Part shown: one piece after another, positions 7,733-13,543 of the stretch
Numbering within the stretch: position 1 is the stretch's first letter
Layout of the letters: the number at the start of each line of letters is the position of its first letter
NCBI GenBank assembly: GCA_003456155.1
Contig: DMPC01000095.1
Coordinates: forward strand, 16,891 to 34,313
Reading direction: 5' to 3'
DNA: 17,423 nucleotides
DNA from: Actinomycetota bacterium
Lineage (GTDB): Bacteria > Actinomycetota > Actinomycetes > S36-B12
Program-made: the position numbers and the translations under genes
The notes under the pieces: model-generated
The model's database searches: none
What the model saw: only the letters and a program-made list of their open reading frames with translations
What the model was told of the DNA's origin: nothing

Positions 7733-7758
7733 AAACTACCCGCCTTTACCTTGCCTTT
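7733..7758 (-). promoter_or_regulatory. probable leaderless promoter of xylB with a helical-turn direct repeat
   Basis: On the minus strand a -10-like TAGTTT (7733-7738) is followed by 7 nt and the xylB ATG, so transcription would begin at or next to the start codon. Just upstream, AAAGGC occurs twice, 11 bp apart (7742-7747 and 7753-7758). That one-turn spacing could suit an activator, but the role is unknown. No good -35 is visible. Confidence 0.4.
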
Positions 7759-7805
7759 GCGTCCGCCTGGGCGACCCTTCACCGGGCGCCCGTCACTCTG
7801 GACGC

Positions 7806-9101
7806 ATGAACCGACTCATGCTGGCGACCGGCCCCACCCTCGAGGAGCACGTGAAGCCATACGGACCGCTGCCCCCGACGGATGGTCGAGCCAAGGATCA
7901 ACCGGGGCGGCTGATCGACGAGATCGAGAAGTCCGGCCTGCGAGGCCGAGGCGGCGGCTGGTTCCCGACCCATGTGAAGTTCCGCGCTGTCGTCGACAGC
8001 TCCGCGGGACGCAGCCGCATCAGCCGGACGCGCCGACCCGTGCTCATCGCCAACGGCATGGAGGGTGAGCCGGCGAGCAGCAAGGATGCCGTGCTGCTCG
8101 CTGCTTCTCCCCATCTCATTCTCGACGGGATGGAGGCGGCGGCGACGACCATCGGCGCCACCGAGGCCTTCCTCGCCATTCACCGCGGCTCACCGGTCAT
8201 CGAGGGCGTCCAGCGTGCCTTGGCGGAGCGGCCGTCCGGCCCGGTGGCGATCACCCTGGTGACGCCGCCGGCCCGCTATGTCGCGAGCGAGGAGAGCGCC
8301 CTGTCGAACTGGGTCGGGGAGGGACGTGCCCTGCCGGTGCACCCCGATCGGCCCTTCCAGCGCGGGGCGGCCGGACGGCCGACGCTCGTGCAGAACGTCG
8401 AGACGCTCGCCCACCTCGCCCTGATCGCTCGCCACGGCGGCGAGTGGTTCGCCTCCGTCGGCGACCCCGCGGCCCCGGGGACCACCCTCGTCTCGGTCGG
8501 CGGCGCCGTGGCCACTCCAGGCGTGATCGAGGTTCCGACGGGCACCCCCGTGCGCGAGCTCCTCGAGCGGGCCGGAGGAGCGACGGCTCCCGTGCTCGGC
8601 GTGCTCACCGGTGGCTACGGTGGGTCGTGGATGTCGGCCGACGCGGCACTCGCGGCGAACTGGGACCCGAGCAGCCTGCAGGCGGGAGGGGGCACGATCG
8701 GTGCTTCGATCCTCTGGGCGGTCGGCGGAGATGTCTGTCCCCTTCAGGAGATGGACGCTGTCGTCGAGTGGATGGCGGGCGAGAGCGCGGGGCAGTGCGG
8801 ACCATGCATGTTCGGCCTGCCTTCCCTCTCCGACGACCTGCATGCCGTGGCCGTGGCGCCCGCGGACGACCTCGCACTCAAGCGCCTCGACACACGTCTG
8901 GGGCTGGTGGCCGGCAGAGGCGGCTGCAAGCACCCCGACGGCGTCGCTCGCTTCGTGGCGACCGGCCTCGAGACCTTCTCCGAGGAGACGGCACTCCACG
9001 CCGAGGGGAGCTGCTCGTCGGCTTCGACGACACCGCTCCTGCTGCCGGTGCCTTCTGCCCGTGACCACTTTGCCGACCCGGACGGACGTGATTTCCGATG
9101 A
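7806..9101 (+). CDS. NuoF-like NADH:acceptor oxidoreductase flavoprotein subunit (51-kDa family)
   Basis: 431-residue protein related to the NADH/FMN-binding subunit of complex I, but not NuoF itself: no other nuo gene is near. GLRGRGGGWFPTHVKF (45-60) corresponds to the FMN/NADH glycine-rich loop, although NuoF has GAGFPTG where this has GGWFPTH. NGMEGEPASSKD (83-94) matches NADEGEPGTFKD. An SLBB-like stretch runs about 225-275. In the C-terminal cluster domain NuoF has ESCGxCxPC plus a distant Cys. Here it is ESAGQCGPC (326-334) with Cys331, Cys334 and Cys374, so the first ligand is Ala. The stop overlaps the next ferredoxin start by 4 nt (ATGA), so the two probably act together. No Shine-Dalgarno precedes ATG 7806; a weak CACTCT lies 6 nt upstream, and a second ATG is at 7818. 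The electron acceptor is unknown. Confidence 0.82.
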   Translation: MNRLMLATGPTLEEHVKPYGPLPPTDGRAKDQPGRLIDEIEKSGLRGRGGGWFPTHVKFRAVVDSSAGRSRISRTRRPVLIANGMEGEPASSKDAVLLAASPHLILDGMEAAATTIGATEAFLAIHRGSPVIEGVQRALAERPSGPVAITLVTPPARYVASEESALSNWVGEGRALPVHPDRPFQRGAAGRPTLVQNVETLAHLALIARHGGEWFASVGDPAAPGTTLVSVGGAVATPGVIEVPTGTPVRELLERAGGATAPVLGVLTGGYGGSWMSADAALAANWDPSSLQAGGGTIGASILWAVGGDVCPLQEMDAVVEWMAGESAGQCGPCMFGLPSLSDDLHAVAVAPADDLALKRLDTRLGLVAGRGGCKHPDGVARFVATGLETFSEETALHAEGSCSSASTTPLLLPVPSARDHFADPDGRDFR

Positions 9102-9319
9102 GTAGCAGCGACGATCGCGCCCTCGTTCTCAACCCCATCCTGTGCGACGGACGCGGGCTGTGCCAGGAAGCCGCACCGGATCTGATCGAACTCGACGAGT
9201 GGGGCTATCCCCTGATGCGAGGCGGAGGCCTGCGGATCCGCCTCTCCCGCGATGACGAGCAGCAGGCGCGCGCAGCGGTGCAGTCATGTCCGAAGCTGGC
9301 TCTGCACATGGAGCGGTAA
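9098..9319 (+). CDS. small single-cluster ferredoxin ([3Fe-4S]-type ligand pattern)
   Basis: 73-residue electron carrier. The cluster ligands visible are Cys16 (ILCDGRGLC), Cys22 and Cys64 followed by Pro (SCPKLAL). A C-x5-C ... CP pattern with only three cysteines is typical of actinobacterial [3Fe-4S] ferredoxins. The start codon overlaps the stop of the NuoF-like gene by 4 nt, so the pair is translationally coupled and the ferredoxin is the likely electron donor or acceptor of that flavoprotein. In some Actinobacteria similar pairs sit beside a ferric-reductase-like membrane protein, but none is present here. The middle of the protein (residues 28-58) is acidic then Arg-rich. Confidence 0.87.
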   Translation: MSSSDDRALVLNPILCDGRGLCQEAAPDLIELDEWGYPLMRGGGLRIRLSRDDEQQARAAVQSCPKLALHMER

Positions 9320-9369
9320 CGCGTCCGTCGAAGACGACGGCCGGGGGCACGCGTCAGTCGAAGACGACG
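9320..9369. repeat. 20-bp direct repeat with a small hairpin between convergent genes
   Basis: Positions 9320-9339 and 9350-9369 are identical except at one base, offset by exactly 30 bp. The second copy encodes the last residues of the FucU-family gene (VVFD and stop, minus strand). The first lies in the 34-nt gap after the ferredoxin stop. The first copy also forms a 6-bp stem with an AAGA loop (9325-9340), which could be a weak convergent terminator. It may be a small duplication of the gene's 3' end. Confidence 0.55.
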
Positions 9370-9785
9370 CCTTTGTGCAGGATGAAGCAGCCGTAGGGGA
9401 CAGAGTCCAGGGTGTGCACGACAGCGACCACCCCGCTCACCCGGCGGTAGAAGTCGAGGCGGGGAATGACCCCGTACTCGAGTGACCGGCCCTCGAGCCT
9501 CGCAGCCAGGTCGAGGAGGTCGTCCTGCACGGGCGTCGTCCGCGACGGATCGTCCTCGACCTCCATCCGCTCGAGGGGGCGCGGCTGGAAGGAGTCGAGC
9601 GGCAGGACGCTGAGGATCGCCTCCGCCGCGCGGAGGATGGTCACCTCTCCGAGCCTGATGACCGGGCGTCCGGACGACACGGCGGGGAAGTTCCGGTCGA
9701 CAAGGGCCAGTTGGTCGCCATGGCCCATGTCGTCGAGCACCTTGAGCAGCTCCCCGCTGAGCAGGGGATCGACACCCTTCAGCAT
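9354..9785 (-). CDS. FucU/RbsD-family sugar mutarotase
   Basis: 143 residues, the normal size for L-fucose mutarotase (FucU), which interconverts fucose anomers; RbsD relatives act on ribose pyranose. The start LKGVDPLLSGELLKVL and MGHGDQLALVDRNFPA (20-35) match FucU closely, including active-site His22 and the DxNFPA region. The C-terminal YGCFILHKG (131-139) corresponds to YGNxILxKG, with Cys where Asn is usual. No fucose or ribose kinase, isomerase or transporter is nearby, so the substrate is open. It might serve the xylose locus or another sugar. It lies 3 nt after the acidic protein gene on the same strand, with GAGGCG upstream of the ATG, so the two are cotranscribed. Confidence 0.85.
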   Translation of the reverse strand: MLKGVDPLLSGELLKVLDDMGHGDQLALVDRNFPAVSSGRPVIRLGEVTILRAAEAILSVLPLDSFQPRPLERMEVEDDPSRTTPVQDDLLDLAARLEGRSLEYGVIPRLDFYRRVSGVVAVVHTLDSVPYGCFILHKGVVFD

Positions 9786-9788
9786 CGA

Positions 9789-10058
9789 CTACGCCTCGTC
9801 GGCTGAATCCAGGGCGAGGGTGATCGTCTCCTCCTGGGCGACGAGGTTGGCCTCAGCGTCGTAGACGCTCACCTTCTCGTCCTCCAGCAGGAGGTTGCCC
9901 TCGGCATCGAGGACGTCGATCGTCTCGTCGACGATCGAGCCCTGCGGGCCGGACGCGACGACGAGGTCGTCGACCACGGCACCGATCGGGTTGCCATCGG
10001 CGTCGAGGACGATGTCGACCTCGATGTCCTCGCCGATCTCGATGTCGTCGTCAGCCAT
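9789..10058 (-). CDS. very acidic small protein with a 16-residue tandem repeat, unknown function
   Basis: 89 residues with 27 Asp/Glu and a single Lys; no Arg, His, Cys or Trp. From residue 17 the chain falls into four 16-residue units (17-32, 33-48, 49-64, 65-80). Three of them begin VxDAxxN, for example VLDADGN, VLDAEGN and VYDAEAN; the second unit is degenerate. Each unit reads as strand, tight turn, strand, suggesting stacked beta-hairpins, and the DADGN-type turns could bind calcium weakly. There is no signal peptide or membrane segment. A strong GGAGG lies 4 nt before the ATG, and a TAGAAT -10-like box (10091-10096) gives it a possible promoter of its own. It sits between purU and the FucU-family gene. 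I do not recognise a family and assign no function. Confidence 0.8.
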   Translation of the reverse strand: MADDDIEIGEDIEVDIVLDADGNPIGAVVDDLVVASGPQGSIVDETIDVLDAEGNLLLEDEKVSVYDAEANLVAQEETITLALDSADEA

Positions 10059-10090
10059 GGTTCCTCCAAGGGTCAGTGGTGTGGAGCGTG

Positions 10091-10096
10091 ATTCTA
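10091..10096 (-). promoter_or_regulatory. -10-like box ahead of the acidic repeat protein gene
   Basis: TAGAAT on the minus strand (5/6 to the sigma-70 -10 consensus) lies in the 40-nt gap after purU. It would give a leader of about 25 nt with the GGAGG site before the ATG at 10058. No convincing -35 is seen inside the end of purU. The gene may also be read from the purU promoter. Confidence 0.35.
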
Positions 10097-10098
10097 GG

Positions 10099-10947
10099 TC
10101 AGGCCCCGAACACCACGGTGCGGTCCCGGTTCAGGAACACACGATCCTGGGCGAACAGCTTCACGGCGCGCGACAGCGCGAGCCGCTCGACGTCCCGCCC
10201 GATCTCCGCCAGCGCATCAGCGGTGAGCGTGTGGTTCACCCGCTCGACCTCCTGCTCGATGATCGGCCCCTCGTCAAGATCGGAGGTGACGAAGTGGGCC
10301 GTGGCCCCGATCAGCTTGACGCCCCGGGCATGAGCCTGGTGATAGGGACGGGCGCCTTTGAAGCCGGGCAGGAAGGAGTGGTGGATGTTGATGACGCGAC
10401 CGTGGAGCCGACGGCAGGCGTCATCGGACAGGATCTGCATGTAGCGGGCGAGGACGACGAGATCGACACGCTGCTCGTCGACGATGGCCAGCATCCGCTG
10501 CTCCTGCTCCGCCTTCGTCTCCGGCGTCACCGGCAGCAGGTTGAAGGCGATGCCGTACCTCTCGGCGATGGGTCGGCAGGTCTCGTGGTTCGACACGATT
10601 CCTACGACGTCCAGGGGCAGCTCGCCCGCGTCACGCCGGTACAGCAGGTCGAGCAGGCAGTGGTCGTACTGCGACACAAGAATCAGGGCCCGCCGGTGCT
10701 GGGATTCCAGACGCAGCCCCACCTCGGTGCTGAACGGGGCCGTTCGCTCTGCAAGGCCCGAGCGGACATGGTCGACGTCGTCGATGGGGCTCTCGAACTT
10801 CGTGCGCGCGAAGAACAGGCCCGTGCCCAGGTCGGAGTACTGCTCCTGCTCGAGGACATTCGCCCCGACATCGAGCAGTGCGCCGCTGACCGCATGGATG
10901 ATCCCGGGCCCGTCCGGGCAGGTGATGGTGAGGATGTAGGCAGGCAT
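10099..10947 (-). CDS. purU: formyltetrahydrofolate deformylase
   Basis: 282-residue cytoplasmic enzyme that hydrolyses 10-formyltetrahydrofolate to formate and tetrahydrofolate, balancing one-carbon pools and supplying formate to purine synthesis. An N-terminal ACT domain (about 4-80, starting ILTITCPDGPGIIHAVS) precedes a formyltransferase-fold catalytic domain (about 86-280). Catalytic residues of that fold are present: Asn187 and His189 in INIHHSFLPGFKG, and Asp225 in SDLDEGPI. Length and domain order match PurU. The ATG at 10947 has no Shine-Dalgarno; a -10-like TAGCCT (10957-10962, minus strand) ends 9 nt before it, implying almost no leader. It diverges from the DUF5522-like gene across 66 nt and may be cotranscribed with the acidic protein and FucU genes. 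Confidence 0.95.
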   Translation of the reverse strand: MPAYILTITCPDGPGIIHAVSGALLDVGANVLEQEQYSDLGTGLFFARTKFESPIDDVDHVRSGLAERTAPFSTEVGLRLESQHRRALILVSQYDHCLLDLLYRRDAGELPLDVVGIVSNHETCRPIAERYGIAFNLLPVTPETKAEQEQRMLAIVDEQRVDLVVLARYMQILSDDACRRLHGRVINIHHSFLPGFKGARPYHQAHARGVKLIGATAHFVTSDLDEGPIIEQEVERVNHTLTADALAEIGRDVERLALSRAVKLFAQDRVFLNRDRTVVFGA

Positions 10948-11001
10948 CGGGCCGTCAGGCTAACAGGGCAAGCGGGGCATGCCGCGGCGCCGGTTCAGCC
11001 C

Positions 11002-11007
11002 TACCAT
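11002..11007 (+). promoter_or_regulatory. -10 box placing transcription start at the ATG of the DUF5522-like gene
   Basis: TACCAT is followed by 6 nt and then the ATG at 11014, the spacing expected for a leaderless mRNA. No ribosome binding site is present upstream of this start. Confidence 0.45.
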
Positions 11008-11013
11008 CGACAC

Positions 11014-11217
11014 ATGCCTCTCGATCCTCCGCTGGATGCGCAGGCGGTCGTTGCGCATGACCGCGCATGCGCGCGCGGCGAGGCCGGGTACGCCGATCCC
11101 CGAACCGGACTGTTCGTCTTCACGCGCGACTACCTGTCGAACCGCGGGTGGTGCTGCGGCCATGCCTGCCGCCACTGCCCCTACGACCACATCGCCGTCC
11201 CGCGGCCCCGCCCCTAG
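11014..11217 (+). CDS. DUF5522-like small cysteine-rich protein
   Basis: 67-residue protein. The core GYADPRTGLFVFTRDYL (25-41), then NRGWCCGHACRHCPYD (43-58), matches the DUF5522 pattern YxDPxTGLxVFTxxYLxxRGxCCGxxCRHCPY. Its four cysteines (47, 48, 52 and 55) in C-C-x3-C-x2-C probably bind a metal or an iron-sulfur cluster; the role is unknown. The length is typical for this family. The start is fixed by a -10 box 6 nt upstream (leaderless). It diverges from purU, and its TAG stop forms the first bases of the -10 box of the next gene. Confidence 0.85.
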   Translation: MPLDPPLDAQAVVAHDRACARGEAGYADPRTGLFVFTRDYLSNRGWCCGHACRHCPYDHIAVPRPRP

Positions 11218-11220
11218 GGT
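11215..11220 (+). promoter_or_regulatory. -10 box overlapping the DUF5522-like stop; starts the mini-ORF/zinc-ribbon transcript
   Basis: TAGGGT, whose first three bases are the preceding stop codon, is followed by 6 nt and a GTG at 11227. Leaderless initiation would therefore begin with the 20-codon ORF, not with the zinc-ribbon gene. Confidence 0.45.
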
Positions 11221-11226
11221 CCACCC

Positions 11227-11289
11227 GTGAGCCACCCCCCTGAACCGCAGCCTCGTCCTGAGGCCCAGACGCTGAAGCGGTGCCCATGA
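11227..11289 (+). CDS. 20-codon leaderless ORF upstream of the zinc-ribbon gene
   Basis: GTG start, 20 codons, rich in Pro and Glu near the start and ending LKRCP. Its stop TGA overlaps the ATG of the next gene by ATGA (11286-11289). A -10-like TAGGGT lies exactly 6 nt upstream, so ribosomes loading on the 5' end would translate this peptide first and could reinitiate on the zinc-ribbon gene, whose own ribosome site is weak. It could be a true leader peptide, a coupling device, or chance. It is in a different frame from the zinc-ribbon gene, so it is not simply its N-terminus unless there is a sequence error. Confidence 0.35.
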   Translation: MSHPPEPQPRPEAQTLKRCP

Positions 11290-11666
11290 CACCCGATGAC
11301 CTGATCGATCACGCGCGCGCGGAGTGGGCGGCTGGCCGGGGCGGCAAGGCCGTCGCGCTGGCCTGGGACGCGGTGAACCGGGCGATGGACAAGGGTTCCA
11401 GCGGGATCCTGCGGCAGGCAGCCGACCTCGCAGACGACATCGCCGCAGGGAGCCAGGGTCGAACGGAGCGCGACGCCCGCCAGCTTGCCGACTACTGCCG
11501 TCACTGCCTCGCCGGCGTCGGAAACGGCACGCAGGCCGATTCCCTGCTCTCCCTGGTGACCAGCTGGCGCCGCAGGCGTCGCTGCCCGGACTGCGCAGAG
11601 TCGATCTCGAAGGACGCCCGGGTGTGCCCGCACTGCGGGTACCGGATCGCTCCTCCCCCCGCCTGA
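11286..11666 (+). CDS. small zinc-ribbon protein of unknown function
   Basis: 126 residues. Residues 1-75 are predicted mostly helical, with an Ala-rich pattern (AVALAWDAVNRAMDKGSSG, 22-40) and C71-x2-C74. An Arg run (95-99) leads into a C-terminal zinc ribbon C100-x2-C103-x10-C114-x2-C117, of the short treble-clef/UPF0547 kind (CPDCAESI ... CPHCGYRI). There is no membrane segment. ATG 11286 overlaps the stop of the 20-codon ORF; GTG 11280 in the same frame is the alternative. The gene converges with the aquaporin gene across a 15-nt gap. The function is not recognisable; binding to RNA or another protein is a guess from the ribbon alone. Confidence 0.78.
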   Translation: MTPDDLIDHARAEWAAGRGGKAVALAWDAVNRAMDKGSSGILRQAADLADDIAAGSQGRTERDARQLADYCRHCLAGVGNGTQADSLLSLVTSWRRRRRCPDCAESISKDARVCPHCGYRIAPPPA

Positions 11667-11668
11667 TC

Positions 11669-11682
11669 AGCGGCGGTCCGCT
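11669..11682. terminator. small hairpin between convergent zinc-ribbon and aquaporin genes
   Basis: AGCGG, a 4-nt loop and CCGCT form a 5-bp stem lying between the two stop codons. There is no T-run on either side, so any termination role is weak and inferred from position. Confidence 0.25.
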
Positions 11683-12455
11683 CAGACCTTGTCGGGGTCC
11701 CGGATGACGGGATCAACGTCACCCTGCGCCGCGAGCGAGCCGTCGCGACCACCGCCTGCGCCCCTGAGGATGGTCGCCAGGCCCACCGCGAGGAGCGCGC
11801 CGATGAGCGGGCCGGCGATGTAGACCCACACCGCTGTGTAATCGTTCGCGACGATGTTGGGTCCGAGGGTCCGCCACGCGTTCATGGATGCACCCGAGAG
11901 CGGGCTTGCCCATAGGCCTGCGAGGGCGATGTAGCCGCCCACGCCGATCGCACCGATGATGCCGATGTTCTGCGCTCCTGAAGCCGTGCCGAGGATGACG
12001 CTCAGCAGCCCGAACGTGAGGATCAGTTCCATCCAGAACGCCGCCATCGGCGTCGTCGAGGCCGCCGGATAGGTGCCGCCGTAGGAGGCCGAGACCCCCA
12101 GGACGGCCTGCACGACGAGCATCGCGGCGACGGCACCCGCGATTTGGCTGATGAGGTAGCCGGGGACCCTCCGCCAGGGGAAGTCGCCACGAAGGCTGAA
12201 GGCCATGGTCACCCCGGGATTGAAGTGCGCACCCGAGACCTTGCCCATGAACATGATCATGGCCATCACCATGAGGCCGGGCGCCACGACGGCCGCGACC
12301 CTTCCCACGGACTGGTCGAAGGCCTGGTTCATCATCGGTGCGCCTGCCGCGACGGCCACGAGGAAGAAGGTGCCGACGAACTCGGCAACCCACCTGCGCC
12401 ATTCCAGGCTGGTGTCGTTGAAGTCGGTCAGCCTCGCGACGACGCCTGCTTCCAT
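11682..12455 (-). CDS. MIP/aquaporin-family channel with altered NPA motifs
   Basis: 257-residue membrane channel of the major intrinsic protein family, for water or small neutral solutes. There are six hydrophobic segments (about 22-40, 53-71, 98-120, 137-156, 163-182, 208-230) with two re-entrant loops. The first loop has GAHFNPGVT (75-83), so NPA becomes Asn79-Pro-Gly. The second has SGASMNAWRTLGP (187-199), so NPA becomes Asn192-Ala-Trp; the following Arg195, the selectivity-filter Arg, is kept. The acidic/basic C-terminal tail (236-257) is cytoplasmic. ATG 12455 has no ribosome site but a TAGCCT box ends 6 nt upstream, implying a leaderless mRNA. It diverges from the ParB-like gene. Substrate cannot be told from the sequence. 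Confidence 0.88.
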   Translation of the reverse strand: MEAGVVARLTDFNDTSLEWRRWVAEFVGTFFLVAVAAGAPMMNQAFDQSVGRVAAVVAPGLMVMAMIMFMGKVSGAHFNPGVTMAFSLRGDFPWRRVPGYLISQIAGAVAAMLVVQAVLGVSASYGGTYPAASTTPMAAFWMELILTFGLLSVILGTASGAQNIGIIGAIGVGGYIALAGLWASPLSGASMNAWRTLGPNIVANDYTAVWVYIAGPLIGALLAVGLATILRGAGGGRDGSLAAQGDVDPVIRDPDKV

Positions 12456-12461
12456 GCGGGC

Positions 12462-12480
12462 AGGCTACTGCGATTAGGCT
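12462..12480. promoter_or_regulatory. back-to-back -10 boxes of the aquaporin (-) and ParB-like (+) genes
   Basis: Minus-strand TAGCCT (12462-12467) ends 6 nt before the aquaporin ATG. Plus-strand TAGGCT (12475-12480) would start the other transcript near 12487, giving a leader of about 27 nt that contains GGAAGGG 7 nt before ATG 12514. Only 7 bp separate the boxes, so polymerase binding on one strand should hinder the other. Confidence 0.4.
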
Positions 12481-12513
12481 CGCCGAACCGAGACCGCCTG
12501 GAAGGGTCAACCC

Positions 12514-12921
12514 ATGGATCTGCTGCACGCCACGCCCATCTGGATGGACAAGCCCGAGGATCACGACTTCCCGGCTGCCGGCAACTACCTCAGCCTCCTG
12601 CTCGACGCCAGGTACGTCACCGAGATCGTCAAAGCCCTGAAGAAGGCCGAGACGGTGCACTACTTCGCCAAGGACATCCTGCGCGCCTCGCGCCTGTCGC
12701 TCCTGCCCATCGACGACACGCATGTGGCCGAGGACCTCGCAAAGATCATTCGCGGTGAGAAGCTCTCGCCGGTGCTCCTCGTGCGCGGCAAGCTGCACGA
12801 CGATGCGCCGCTGACGATCGCCGACGGCTACCACCGCGTCTGCACCGGCTACCACCTTGCGGACAACACGGCTATCCCCTGTCGCATCGTGGATCTGCCG
12901 GACCATCACGACAAGAAGTAG
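12514..12921 (+). CDS. small ParB/sulfiredoxin-like domain protein
   Basis: 135-residue soluble protein. Residues 62-126 resemble the ParB/Srx fold: a strand-helix start with the PIDDTHVAEDLAKII segment, then SPVLLVRG, and ADGYHRVCTGYHL (103-115). DGYHR sits where sulfiredoxin has GCHR and ParB has GERR, the nucleotide-binding turn. The N-terminal 60 residues are predicted helical. No DNA-binding helix-turn-helix like that of true ParB is seen, so chromosome partitioning is unlikely. The ribosome site GGAAGGG is 7 nt before the ATG. It converges with the nitroreductase gene, with 9 nt between the stops. The fold assignment is by motif and moderate; the function is unknown. Confidence 0.7.
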   Translation: MDLLHATPIWMDKPEDHDFPAAGNYLSLLLDARYVTEIVKALKKAETVHYFAKDILRASRLSLLPIDDTHVAEDLAKIIRGEKLSPVLLVRGKLHDDAPLTIADGYHRVCTGYHLADNTAIPCRIVDLPDHHDKK

Positions 12922-12922
12922 G

Positions 12923-12938
12923 GCTCCCGGTCAGGAGC
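12923..12938. terminator. small hairpin at the convergent ParB-like/nitroreductase junction
   Basis: GCTCC, a 6-nt loop and GGAGC make a 5-bp stem across the 9-nt gap and into the nitroreductase stop. It is weak and has no U-run; called from position only. Confidence 0.22.
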
Positions 12939-13536
12939 GCAGCGCCTCCCGGCCGTCCACCACGATCTCGCTGAGCGCGCGGCGGTCCCGGGGAGCGGAC
13001 TCCCGCTCCCGCAGGTCCTCGGGCAGGTCGGCGTCAGGGTCGAAACGGCCGACGGCCACGACCACCAGCGGCTCCACCGACGCACCGAGGTCGAAGTCCT
13101 CGTGGATGGCCTCGACGGAGAAGCCGCCCATCTGATGCACCGACAGGCCCAGCGACTCCGCCTGAACGGTGAGGCATGCCACCGCCTGGCCGAGGTCGTA
13201 GGCACTCCACCGCAGCAATCCGCCCCGGTCGTCACTCATGACCCTGCACGCGACGATCAGGCAGGATGCGTGCGGAGCCCACACCTGATTGGCGCCAGCG
13301 AGCGAGCGCACGACGGCGTCGAACTCAGGCGTGCCGCGCACGGTGACGAGGAACCGCCACGGCTGGCTGTTGCTCGCCGAGGGGCTCCACTGGGCAGCTT
13401 CCAGGAGGCACGCGAGGGTCGGCTCATCCATGACATGACTCGGGTCGAAACCGCGTGGGCTCCACCTCTCGGCCAGCACGGGGACCATGGCCGACCCGGC
13501 ATCGGGCACCTTGGCGGAGAAGGGGTCCGGTGTCAC
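12931..13536 (-). CDS. nitroreductase-family FMN oxidoreductase
   Basis: 201-residue flavoenzyme of the nitroreductase family, which reduces nitro-compounds, quinones or flavins with NAD(P)H, normally as a dimer. The FMN-binding features are RWSPRGFD (24-31), PSASNSQPWRF (52-62), the helix DLGQAVACLTVQAESLGL (114-131) followed by HQMGGF (134-139), and APRDRRALSEIV near 186-197, where family members have a basic cluster for the FMN phosphate. The start is GTG 13536. It lacks a ribosome site but follows a TAGCCT box by 7 nt, implying a leaderless mRNA; ATG 13488 inside the gene is less likely because it would remove the N-terminal helix. Physiological substrate unknown. It is 30 nt downstream of the universal stress protein gene. 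Confidence 0.9.
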   Translation of the reverse strand: MTPDPFSAKVPDAGSAMVPVLAERWSPRGFDPSHVMDEPTLACLLEAAQWSPSASNSQPWRFLVTVRGTPEFDAVVRSLAGANQVWAPHASCLIVACRVMSDDRGGLLRWSAYDLGQAVACLTVQAESLGLSVHQMGGFSVEAIHEDFDLGASVEPLVVVAVGRFDPDADLPEDLRERESAPRDRRALSEIVVDGREALRS

Positions 13537-13543
13537 GTGGGCG

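Noticed and set aside
6253..7809. 518-codon open frame on the plus strand opposite xylB
   Set aside because: It is the antisense shadow of a clearly conserved kinase gene. Its protein is rich in Arg, Gly and His with no motif, as expected from GC-rich antisense frames.
11719..12909. 396-codon minus-strand frame across the aquaporin and ParB-like genes
   Set aside because: Runs through two genes of opposite strands in a non-coding frame; translation is charged and low-complexity.
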